Of a stretch of 64,000 bases of DNA, positions 56,554 through 64,000 are shown in pieces (the stretch's first letter is position 1; every line of letters starts with the position of its first letter). This stretch comes from Carbonactinospora thermoautotrophica (lineage in GTDB: Bacteria; Actinomycetota; Actinomycetes; Streptomycetales; Carbonactinosporaceae), in assembly GCF_001543895.1 (NCBI RefSeq), contig NZ_JYIJ01000010.1, positions 62,001-126,000 on the forward strand. The letters are read 5' to 3'. A program made the translations under genes and the position numbers. The notes under the pieces were generated by a model that ran no database searches, was not told the origin of the DNA, and was given only the letters and a program-made list of their open reading frames with translations.

Positions 56554-57429
56554 TCAGCCGCCCTCGAACGTGCCGTAGCCGTCGCCGTCGGCGTGGCGGC
56601 GGCGCAGGTACTTCTCGAACTCCCGCGCGATCGCCTCGCCGCTGGCCTCGGGCAGCTCGGCGGTGTCCTTGGCCTCCTCCAGCGACCGCACGTACTCGGC
56701 GATCTCGCTGTCCTCGGCGGCCAGCTCGTCCACGCCGAGTTCCCAGGCACGGGCTTCCTCGGGCAGGTCGCCGAGCGGGATCGGGAAGTCGAGCAGGTCC
56801 TCGACCCGGCGCAGCAGGGCGAGCGTGGCCTTCGGGCACGGCGACTGCGCCACGTAGTGGGGGACCGCCGCCCAGAACGACACCGCCGGCATCCGGACCT
56901 TCGTACAGGCCTCCTGCAGAACGCCCACGATGCCGGTCGGGCCCTCGTACCGGGACTGCTCCAGGCCGAGCTGGCGGGCCAGCCCCGGGTCGGAGGTGGT
57001 CCCGGTCACCGGGACCGGGCGGGTGTGCGGGGCGTCCGCCAGCAGCGCGCCCAGCGTCACCACCATCTGGATCCCGAGGTCGTGGGCCACGCTGATCAGC
57101 TCGGCGCAGAACGACCGCCAGCGCATGTTGGGCTCGATGCCGCGGACCAGGACGATGTCGCGCTGCTGGCGGGGCGGACGCGCGATCGAGAGCCGCGTCG
57201 TGGGCCACGTGATGTGTCGTACCCCCCGCTCGTCGAGCGAGACCACGGGGCGGTTGACCTGGAAGTCGTAGTAGTCCTCCGGGTCGAACGCGGCGATCGG
57301 GTTCGCCTTCCAGACCTGCTCGAGATGCTCGACCGCCGCTGACGCCGCGTCTCCGGCGTCGTTCCAGCCTTCGAACGCGGCCACCATGACCGGGTCGATC
57401 AGCTCGGGAACGCCCTCGAGCTCGATCAC
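56554..57429 (-). CDS. PAC2 family protein
   Basis: A 291-residue protein of the PAC2 (proteasome assembly chaperone-like) family, common in actinobacteria and archaea. It shows VMVAAFEGWNDAGDAASAAVEHLEQVW, IVLVRGIEPNMRWRSF, VVTLGALLADAPHTRPVPVTG, YEGPTGIVGVLQEACTK and FWAAVPHYVAQSPCPKATLALL. GTG 57429 follows AAGGAGG at eight bases. It converges on mshC, as in many related genomes. A chaperone role for the bacterial proteasome is often guessed but not shown, and no proteasome gene lies in this window. Confidence 0.92.
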   Translation of the reverse strand: MIELEGVPELIDPVMVAAFEGWNDAGDAASAAVEHLEQVWKANPIAAFDPEDYYDFQVNRPVVSLDERGVRHITWPTTRLSIARPPRQQRDIVLVRGIEPNMRWRSFCAELISVAHDLGIQMVVTLGALLADAPHTRPVPVTGTTSDPGLARQLGLEQSRYEGPTGIVGVLQEACTKVRMPAVSFWAAVPHYVAQSPCPKATLALLRRVEDLLDFPIPLGDLPEEARAWELGVDELAAEDSEIAEYVRSLEEAKDTAELPEASGEAIAREFEKYLRRRHADGDGYGTFEGG

Positions 57430-57757
57430 CCAGTGCCTCCTTCCGGCCGGTGCCCCGGCACCGCCTCTACTAGCCGTCTCAGGGATGGGCCCGCGGTGTT
57501 ACCTTGTTACCGCGCCGCGGCCCATTGCAAGCCTACGCCGAACGGCCGTCAAGGCGTGGGCGTCCTGATAAGACACGGGACTCATCGCTTCGCTCGCGGC
57601 GGACGCCGGGTGTCCGGGGACCGAGATCGCTTCGATCGGATTTCTTCCGCGCAAGTAGGCTGTAACGGCTGGCTGGCAACGTTGCCGGCCATCGAGCTGG
57701 CTCCCCAGCCGGATCGAGGCAAGCGACCCACAAGAATCAGGATCTGGAGCTGCCCTG
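57430..57757. other. Divergent region between the PAC2 gene and metH
   Basis: A 328-bp leader ahead of metH. It contains a GGCAACGTTGCC palindrome near 57677 and other small hairpins. I looked for cobalamin (GCCACTG box), SAM and SAH riboswitch signatures and did not find a convincing one. It must hold divergent promoters. Confidence 0.5.
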
Positions 57758-60700
57758 ATGTCCGCCACCGTCGAGTCCCTCCGCAAGGCGCTGGCCGAAC
57801 GTGTCGTGGTCGCGGACGGGGCGATGGGGACGATGCTCCAGGCGGCCAACCCCACGCTGGACGACTTCGAGGGCCACGAGGGCTGCAACGAGATCCTCAA
57901 CGTCACCCGGCCCGACATCGTCCGCGGCATCCACGACGCGTACTTCGCCGTCGGCGTCGACTGCGTGGAGACCAACACGTTCGGCGCCAACTTCGGCAAC
58001 CTCTCCGAGTACGGCATCGTCGAGCGCATCTACGAGCTGTCCGAGGCCGGCGCCCGGATCGCCCGGGAGGTGGCCGACGGCTGGTCCACCCCGGACCGGC
58101 CCCGCTGGGTGATCGGCTCGGTCGGCCCCGGCACCAAGCTGCCCACGCTCGGGCATGTGGACTTCCGCACCCTGCGCGACACCTACCAGCAGCAGGTCGC
58201 GGGCCTGATCGCCGGCGGCGTCCACGCGGTGCTCGTGGAGACCGCGCAGGACCTGCTGCAGGCCAAGGCCGCGGTGATCGGCGCCAAGCGCGCGATCAAG
58301 GCGGCCGGCGTCGACGTGCCGGTCTTCGTGCAGGTCACCGTCGAAACCACCGGCACCATGCTGCTCGGCACCGAGATCGGCGCGGCTCTCACCGCGCTGG
58401 AGCCGCTCGGCGTCGATCTGATCGGGCTGAACTGCGCCACCGGCCCGGCGGAGATGAGCGAGCACCTGCGATACCTGGCCAGGCACGCGCGCGTGGGCCT
58501 GTCGTGCATGCCGAACGCCGGCCTGCCGGTTCTGGGCCCGGATGGGGCCACGTACCCGCTGACGCCGAAGGAGTTGGCGGACGCGCACGATGTCTTCACC
58601 CGGGAGTACGGGCTCGCCCTGGTGGGGGGGTGCTGCGGCACCACGCCCGAGCACCTGCGCCAGGTGGTCGAGCGCGTGCGCGGGCGGGAGATCACCCCGC
58701 GCCGGCCGCGGCCCGAGCCGGGTGCGTCCTCGCTGTACCAGCACGTGCCGTTCCGACAGGACGTCTCGTACCTGTCGATCGGGGAGCGGACGAACGCCAA
58801 CGGGTCGAAGGCCTTCCGGGACGCCATGCTCGAGGGCCGGTGGGAGGACTGTGTCGAGATCGCCCGCCAGCAGACCCGCGACGGCGCCCACATGCTGGAC
58901 GTCTGCGTGGACTACGTGGGCCGTGACGGGGTCGCCGACGTCAAAGAGGTCGTCGGCCGGCTCGCGACCGCGTCCACGCTGCCGATCGTCATCGACTCCA
59001 CTGAGCCCGAGGTGATCGAGGCCGGCCTGGAGCTGCTCGGCGGCCGGGCGGTGGTCAACTCGGTCAACTACGAGGACGGCGACGGCCCGGGCTCGCGCAT
59101 CCGCCGCGTGATGCCCGTGATCAAGGAGCACGGCGCCGCGGTCATCGCGCTCACCATCGACGAGGAGGGCCAGGCCCGCACCGCGGAGTGGAAGGTGCGC
59201 GTGGCCGAGCGGCTCATCCGCGACCTGGTGGACAACTGGGGGATGGCCGAGAGCGACATCATCGTCGACTGCCTGACCTTCCCGATCGCGACCGGCCAGG
59301 AGGAGACCCGGCGCGACGGCCTGGAGACCATCGAGGCGATCCGCGAGGTCAAGCGCCGCCACCCGGACGTGCAGACCACGCTCGGCATCTCCAACGTGTC
59401 GTTCGGCCTCAACCCGGCCGCGCGCATGGTGCTGAACTCGGTGTTCCTGCACGAGTGCGTCAAGGCCGGCCTGGACTCGGCGATCGTGCACGCCTCGAAG
59501 ATCCTGCCCGTCTCCCGGATCCCGGATGAGCAGCGGCAGGTCGCCCTCGACCTGATCTACGACCGGCGTCGCGAGGGGTACGACCCGCTGCAGCGGTTCC
59601 TGGAGCTGTTCGAGGGCGTGAGCGCCGCCAACGTGAGGGCGTCGCGGGCCGAGGAGCTGGCCGCCCTGCCGCTGAATGAGCGGCTCAAGCGGCGGATCAT
59701 CGACGGGGAACGCAACGGCCTGGAGGCCGACCTGGAGGAGGCGCTGCGGACCCGGCCGGCCCTGGAGATCATCAACGACACCCTGCTGGAGGGCATGAAG
59801 GTCGTCGGCGACCTGTTCGGCTCGGGGCAGATGCAGCTGCCGTTCGTGCTGCAGAGCGCCGAGGTGATGAAGGCTGCCGTCGCCTACCTCGAGCCGCACA
59901 TGGAGAAGACCGACGAGTCCGGCAAGGGCACCATCGTGCTGGCCACGGTCAAGGGCGACGTGCACGACATCGGCAAGAACCTCGTCGACATCATCCTGTC
60001 CAACAACGGCTACAACGTCGTCAACCTCGGCATCAAGCAGCCGATCTCGGCGATCCTGGAGGCCGCCGAGGAGCACGACGCGGACGTGATCGGCATGTCC
60101 GGCCTGCTGGTCAAGTCCACCGTCGTGATGAAGGAGAACCTGGAGGAGATGAACGCCCGCGGGGTCGCCACCCGCTGGCCGGTCATCCTCGGCGGCGCCG
60201 CGCTCACCCGCGCGTACGTGGAGCAGGACCTCGCCGAGCTGTACCAGGGCGAGGTGCGCTACGCCCGCGACGCGTTCGAGGGGTTGCGGCTGATGGACGC
60301 GATCGTCGCGGTCAAGCGCGGCGTCCCGGGCGCGCAGCTGCCGCCGCTGCGCACCCGGCGGGTGCGCAGCGGGGCGAAGCTCGTCGAGACCCCGCCGGAG
60401 GAGATGCCGCAGCGCTCTGACGTGGCGACCGACAACCCGGTCCCGACCCCGCCGTTCTGGGGTACGCGGGTGGTCAAGGGCGTCGCGCTGGCCGAGTACG
60501 CCGCCTATCTGGACGAGCGGGCCACCTTCATGGGCCAGTGGGGGCTCAAGCCCGCCCGCGGCGGCAAGGGCCCGACGTACGAGGAGCTGGTCGAGTCCGA
60601 GGGCCGGCCGCGCCTGCGCATGTGGCTGGAGCGGTTGCAGACCGAGAACCTGCTGCAGGCCGCGGTCGTCTACGGGTACTTCCCGTGCGTCAGCGAGGGC

Positions 60701-61231
60701 AACGACCTGATCGTCCTCGACGAGGGCGGCGGCGAGCGGGTGCGGTTCACCTTCCCCCGTCAACGCCGCGACCGGCACCTGTGCCTGGCCGACTTCTTCC
60801 GCGCCAAGGACTCCGGCGAGACCGACGTCGTCGCCTTCCAACTGGTCACCATCGGCCCCCGCATCAGCGAGGCCACCGCCGAGCTGTTCGCCCAGAACTC
60901 CTACCGGGAGTACCTGGAGCTGCACGGGCTGTCGGTGCAGCTCACCGAGGCACTGGCCGAGTACTGGCACGCGCGCGTGCGCGCCGAGCTCGGCTTCGCT
61001 CAGGAGGACCCCGACGACCTCGACGGGATCCTGCGCGTGGGCTACCGCGGCGCCCGGTACTCCTTCGGCTACCCGGCCTGCCCCGACCTGGAGGACCGGG
61101 CCAAGATCGTGGAGCTGCTACGGCCGGACCGGATCGGCGTGGCGCTCACCGAGGAGTACCAGCTGGTCCCCGAACAGTCCACCGACGCCCTCATCGTCCA
61201 CCACCCCGAAGCCAAGTACTTCAACGCCTGA
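57758..61231 (+). CDS. metH: Cobalamin-dependent methionine synthase
   Basis: A 1157-residue enzyme transferring methyl from methyltetrahydrofolate to homocysteine via cobalamin. All four modules are present in order. The homocysteine domain (1-310) has zinc cysteines in GLNCATGPAEM and GGCCGTTPEHLR. The pterin domain (about 325-600) has SIGERTNANGSKAF. The B12 domain (about 640-880) has VKGDVHDIGKN with the cobalt-ligand His. The activation domain (about 920-1157) has QGLYYG-type and SFGYPACPDLEDR motifs for AdoMet. Full length. The leader has no clear riboswitch. The downstream HAD gene follows by 67 bases. Confidence 0.97.
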   Translation: MSATVESLRKALAERVVVADGAMGTMLQAANPTLDDFEGHEGCNEILNVTRPDIVRGIHDAYFAVGVDCVETNTFGANFGNLSEYGIVERIYELSEAGARIAREVADGWSTPDRPRWVIGSVGPGTKLPTLGHVDFRTLRDTYQQQVAGLIAGGVHAVLVETAQDLLQAKAAVIGAKRAIKAAGVDVPVFVQVTVETTGTMLLGTEIGAALTALEPLGVDLIGLNCATGPAEMSEHLRYLARHARVGLSCMPNAGLPVLGPDGATYPLTPKELADAHDVFTREYGLALVGGCCGTTPEHLRQVVERVRGREITPRRPRPEPGASSLYQHVPFRQDVSYLSIGERTNANGSKAFRDAMLEGRWEDCVEIARQQTRDGAHMLDVCVDYVGRDGVADVKEVVGRLATASTLPIVIDSTEPEVIEAGLELLGGRAVVNSVNYEDGDGPGSRIRRVMPVIKEHGAAVIALTIDEEGQARTAEWKVRVAERLIRDLVDNWGMAESDIIVDCLTFPIATGQEETRRDGLETIEAIREVKRRHPDVQTTLGISNVSFGLNPAARMVLNSVFLHECVKAGLDSAIVHASKILPVSRIPDEQRQVALDLIYDRRREGYDPLQRFLELFEGVSAANVRASRAEELAALPLNERLKRRIIDGERNGLEADLEEALRTRPALEIINDTLLEGMKVVGDLFGSGQMQLPFVLQSAEVMKAAVAYLEPHMEKTDESGKGTIVLATVKGDVHDIGKNLVDIILSNNGYNVVNLGIKQPISAILEAAEEHDADVIGMSGLLVKSTVVMKENLEEMNARGVATRWPVILGGAALTRAYVEQDLAELYQGEVRYARDAFEGLRLMDAIVAVKRGVPGAQLPPLRTRRVRSGAKLVETPPEEMPQRSDVATDNPVPTPPFWGTRVVKGVALAEYAAYLDERATFMGQWGLKPARGGKGPTYEELVESEGRPRLRMWLERLQTENLLQAAVVYGYFPCVSEGNDLIVLDEGGGERVRFTFPRQRRDRHLCLADFFRAKDSGETDVVAFQLVTIGPRISEATAELFAQNSYREYLELHGLSVQLTEALAEYWHARVRAELGFAQEDPDDLDGILRVGYRGARYSFGYPACPDLEDRAKIVELLRPDRIGVALTEEYQLVPEQSTDALIVHHPEAKYFNA

Positions 61232-61298
61232 CCGCGCCAGCGGGAGCCCGCGCCGGATCCGGTACGCGCGCGATAAGGAAGGACAGCGGAAGGACAGC

Positions 61299-61961
61299 AT
61301 GCCGAGCAGTTCCGGTGGCCTCCAGGCCGTGTTCTTCGACATGGATGGTCTGCTCGTGGACACCGAACCCACCTGGCACGAGGTCGAGGCCGAGGTCATG
61401 GCCGAGTACGGCTACGCCTGGACCCCGGAGGACCGGCTGGCGTGCCTGGGTGGGCCGATGGAGCGGACCTGCCGGTACATGATCGAGCGGTGCGGGGCCG
61501 ACATCACGGTCGAGGCGCTCGGCGCGACGCTGGTCGAGCGGATGGCGCTGCGGGTGCGCGAGGAGGTCGCCGTGCAGCCCGGCGCCAAGGAGCTGCTGAG
61601 CGAGCTGATCGAGGCCGGCGTGCCGCGGGCGCTGGTCTCCTCGTCGTTCCGGGTACTGGTGGACGCGGTGCTGGACGCGGTCGGCCACGACCTGTTCGTG
61701 GTCACGGTGGCCGGGGACGAGGTCGCCCGCGCCAAGCCGCACCCGGAGCCGTACCTGACCGCGGCCGCCCGGCTCGGCGTGGACCCGGCCCGGTGTGTGG
61801 TGCTTGAGGACTCCCCGCCCGGGGTGGCGGCGGCTGAGGCGGCGGGTTGCTTGGTGGTGGCGGTGCCGAGCGTGGCGCCGCTTGAGCCCGCACCGCGCCG
61901 GCTCGTCGTCCGGTCGCTCACCGAGCTGAGCCTGGATCGGCTGCGTGCGCTCATCGCCTGA
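61299..61961 (+). CDS. HAD-superfamily hydrolase (beta-phosphoglucomutase-like)
   Basis: A 220-residue HAD phosphatase with a C1 cap: motif I FFDMDGLLVDTEPTWHE, motif II LVSSSFRVL, Lys in ARAKPHPEPYL and motif IV VVLEDSPPGVAAAEAAG. The subgroup includes beta-phosphoglucomutases and sugar-phosphate or pseudouridine phosphatases; the substrate is not evident. Position directly downstream of metH is seen in other actinomycetes and suggests co-transcription, though a functional link to methionine is not established. Confidence 0.88.
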   Translation: MPSSSGGLQAVFFDMDGLLVDTEPTWHEVEAEVMAEYGYAWTPEDRLACLGGPMERTCRYMIERCGADITVEALGATLVERMALRVREEVAVQPGAKELLSELIEAGVPRALVSSSFRVLVDAVLDAVGHDLFVVTVAGDEVARAKPHPEPYLTAAARLGVDPARCVVLEDSPPGVAAAEAAGCLVVAVPSVAPLEPAPRRLVVRSLTELSLDRLRALIA

Positions 61962-62144
61962 AAACTTCCTGAGAAAGTCGTGATACACGCGAGGATCTCC
62001 AGGAGAGCTGATCTTGGTGGTCGTTGCCGAATCGCTATCAGATTGATGGCGTAACCCCCTCTCGGCGTGATCGTGTCCTCGCTACCCTCCGGCCAGAGCT
62101 GGTTCAACCGAGCCGGCTTCCTTGGCACGCGCGAGGTGATGCGA

Positions 62145-63785
62145 GTGAACGGCAAGCGTCGTCGGCGGCTGCTGGCCCTCGCCCTGGCCGGCACCCTGGC
62201 TGGTGCGCTGGCGGCTTGCGGTGGGCAGGGCGGAGGCGGCGGCAAGGACGTCTTCGTCTTCGGTACCGGCAGTGAGCCGAAAACCATCTACGGCCCGTAC
62301 GCGAGCGACGGCGAGACCTTCCGGGTGGTCCGCCAGATCTACGAGGGCCTGGTCACGAACGAGCCCGGTACCACGAAGATCGTCCCCGCCCTCGCTGAGA
62401 AGTGGGAGGCGGACGCCAGCGGCAAGGTCTGGACCTTCCACCTGCGCCAGGGTGTGAAGTTCCACGACGGCACGGACTTCAACGCCCAGGCCGTCTGCTT
62501 CAACTTCGACCGCTGGTACAACTACACGGGCGCGTCGCAGAGCCCGGACGTCACCTACTACTGGCAGACCGTTTTCGGGGGTTTCAAGAAGAACGAGGAC
62601 CCCAAGCTGGGGCCCAGCCTGTACCAGTCGTGCGAGGCGAAGGACCCCCAGACGGCGGTCATCACGCTCAGCAAGCCGTCGGCGAGCTTCATCCCGGCGC
62701 TCTCGCTGCCGGCGTTCTCCATCGCGAGCCCGGCCGCGCTGCAGAAGTACGGCGACCAGCTCACGATCTCGAACGGCAGCGTCCAGTACACCGGAAAGAT
62801 CGGTGAGAACCCGGTCGGCACCGGACCGTACAAGTTCAAGGAGTGGAAGCGCGGCGACCGGCTCGTCCTGGAGCGCAACGACGAGTACTGGGGCGAGAAG
62901 GCCAAGATCAAGACGCTGGTCTTCCGCGCCATCTCCGACAACCAGGCGCGCCTGCAGGAGCTGCAATCGGGCGGCATCGACGGGTACGACCTGGTCGCCG
63001 CCGAGGACATCCCGAAGCTGCGGGACCAGTACAACCTGCTGGAGCGCGAGGCGCTCAACGTCGCCTACATCGGCTTCAACCAGAAGAAGAAGCCGCTCGA
63101 CGACATCCGGGTGCGCAAGGCGATCGCGCACGCGATCAACCGGGAGGCCCTGGTCAAGTCCAAGTACCCGCCGGGCGCGGAGGTGGCCAAGGAGTTCCTG
63201 GCCCCGGCCATCGAAGGGTGGACCCCGGACGTCCCGCAGTACGAGTACAACCCGGACAAAGCCAAGCAGTTGCTGGCCGAGGCGGGCCAGACCAACCTGA
63301 CGCTGGAGTTCTGGTACCCCTCCAGCGGCGGCTCGCGGCCGTACGCGCCCGACCCGAGCGCCAACTTCCAGTCGTTCAAGGCCGACCTGGAGAAGGTCGG
63401 CATCAAGGTCGTCGCCAAGGGCGTGCCGTGGACGCCGGACTTCCTCGGCGCGGTCGACAGCGGCAAGGCCCAGATGTACCTGATCGGCTGGAACGCGGAC
63501 TTCGCCGACGCGGACAACTTCCTCGGCGTCTTCTTCCAGGCCGAGCAGCCGCGCTTCGGCTTCAACAACCCGCAGATCTTCAACCTGCTGAACCAGGCCG
63601 AGCAGGAGACCGACCCGGCGAAGCGGGTCGAGCTGTACCAGCAGGCGAACAAGGTGGTCATGGACTTCCTGCCGGGCGTCCCGTACGCCCACACCAAGTC
63701 GTACCTGGTCATCCGCAAGGAGTTCACCGGCCTGAAGGCCGACCCGCTCAGCAACGAGGTCTTCGCGAAGGTTTCCCCCGCCTGA
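62145..63785 (+). CDS. Peptide-type ABC transporter substrate-binding lipoprotein
   Basis: About 546 residues, DppA/OppA type. An Arg-rich N-terminus (NGKRRRRLLALALAGTLAG) leads to the lipobox LAACGG. The mature protein has the SBP_bac_5 pattern: QIYEGLVTNEPGTTKIVPALAEKWE, TFHLRQGVKFHDGTDFNAQAV, NPVGTGPYKFKEWKRGD, NVAYIGFNQKKKPLDDIRVRKAIAHAINREALV. GTG 62145 fits GAGG at eight bases; ATG 62139 is possible. It is the first gene of an importer operon whose permease overlaps its stop (TGATG). The ligand may be a peptide, nickel or an oligosaccharide. Confidence 0.93.
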   Translation: MNGKRRRRLLALALAGTLAGALAACGGQGGGGGKDVFVFGTGSEPKTIYGPYASDGETFRVVRQIYEGLVTNEPGTTKIVPALAEKWEADASGKVWTFHLRQGVKFHDGTDFNAQAVCFNFDRWYNYTGASQSPDVTYYWQTVFGGFKKNEDPKLGPSLYQSCEAKDPQTAVITLSKPSASFIPALSLPAFSIASPAALQKYGDQLTISNGSVQYTGKIGENPVGTGPYKFKEWKRGDRLVLERNDEYWGEKAKIKTLVFRAISDNQARLQELQSGGIDGYDLVAAEDIPKLRDQYNLLEREALNVAYIGFNQKKKPLDDIRVRKAIAHAINREALVKSKYPPGAEVAKEFLAPAIEGWTPDVPQYEYNPDKAKQLLAEAGQTNLTLEFWYPSSGGSRPYAPDPSANFQSFKADLEKVGIKVVAKGVPWTPDFLGAVDSGKAQMYLIGWNADFADADNFLGVFFQAEQPRFGFNNPQIFNLLNQAEQETDPAKRVELYQQANKVVMDFLPGVPYAHTKSYLVIRKEFTGLKADPLSNEVFAKVSPA

Positions 63786-64000
63786 TGCTGCGTTTCGTCA
63801 TCCGGCGACTGTTGCTGCTGGTCCCGATCCTGTTCGGGCTCTCGGTGGCGCTGTTCGCGTGGGTCCGCGCTCTCCCGGGATCGCCCGCCCAGGCGCTCCT
63901 GGGAGAGCGGGCCACGCCCGAGACCATCAAGCGGATCGAGGAGCTGTACGGACTCAACGAGCCGCTCCACGTCCAGTACTGGAAGTTCCTGGTCCAGGCG
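63785..64000 (+). CDS. Dipeptide/oligopeptide ABC permease (DppB-like), 5' part only
   Basis: The first 72 codons of an inner-membrane permease: MLRFVIRRLLLLVPILFGLS begins the first transmembrane helix, with RALPGSPAQALLGE and IKRIEELYGLNEPLHVQYWK, which match the N-terminal domain of DppB/OppB permeases. ATG 63785 overlaps the previous stop by one base, so it is coupled to the binding protein. The rest, and presumably DppC/D/F-type genes, lie beyond the right edge. Confidence 0.92.
   Translation, partial: MLRFVIRRLLLLVPILFGLSVALFAWVRALPGSPAQALLGERATPETIKRIEELYGLNEPLHVQYWKFLVQA

Noticed and set aside
57430-57757. Possible SAM, SAH or cobalamin riboswitch ahead of metH
   Set aside because: Only generic hairpins were found; the conserved boxes of those classes were not seen. 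A covariance-model search would decide.
57737-60970. 1077-residue minus-strand open frame opposite metH
   Set aside because: metH is complete on the other strand with all four modules; this is a mirror frame produced by codon bias.

Overview
The window is a high-GC chromosomal segment from an actinomycete. Chaplin genes (aerial-hyphae surface proteins), a cvnABCD conservon, mshC (mycothiol), an F420-type oxidoreductase and the gcvH–FHA–ftsR–bifunctional-nuclease–merR–gcvP order point to a filamentous, sporulating lineage near Streptomycetales/Streptosporangiales. The species cannot be fixed from the sequence alone. No tRNA, rRNA, CRISPR array or prophage block was seen. Most genes start with ATG or GTG behind a GGAGG-like site, and many are translationally coupled by ATGA or GTGA overlaps.

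Layout. 0–3.4 kb: a flavohemoglobin cut by the left edge, a decayed ABC ATPase, and an orphan lipoprotein of the nitrate/sulfonate type. 3.4–8.2 kb: the complete conservon (sensor kinase, roadblock protein, DUF742 protein, GTPase). 8.4–21.2 kb: a syntenic housekeeping run with a CDP-alcohol phosphatidyltransferase, a sugar-nucleotide fusion protein, DUF881/small basic protein/DUF881, gcvH, a zinc-ribbon FHA protein, ftsR, a bifunctional nuclease, a MerR protein, and gcvP behind a tandem glycine riboswitch. 21.4–27.8 kb: PadR, an orphan SufR-like regulator divergent from folE, a DUF5999 protein, a type III polyketide synthase coupled to a membrane methyltransferase, a HAD protein and a cystathionine gamma-synthase-like enzyme.

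27.8–36.2 kb looks accessory. Two nearly identical copies (about 200 bp) of a palindrome-rich element in opposite orientation bracket a 5-kb block holding a VOC protein, a FadR-type regulator, a polysaccharide deacetylase, a TPM-like membrane protein and a solute-binding protein. Beyond it lie a GCS2-type glutamate–cysteine ligase, a degenerate third trace of the element and a lone tyrosine recombinase.

36–49 kb: bioA, an acetoacetate-decarboxylase-like protein, an acyl-CoA dehydrogenase, an M20 peptidase, two chaplins (one with five chaplin domains, a LAHTG sortase signal and an exact 156-bp tandem duplication), a DUF5703 protein, a RecD-like protein with no visible Walker A, an aldo/keto reductase and an F420-type oxidoreductase. 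49–64 kb: an M23 peptidase, CorA with an unknown partner, the phosphomutase–DUF3090–SCO1664–mshC block with a PAC2 protein, metH, a HAD phosphatase, and the start of a peptide-type ABC importer cut by the right edge.

The points most worth a second look are the inverted element pair and its effect on the gene it abuts, the frameshifted ABC ATPase, the tandem duplication in the long chaplin with a BldN-like promoter in front, and the conserved but poorly understood block around mshC.
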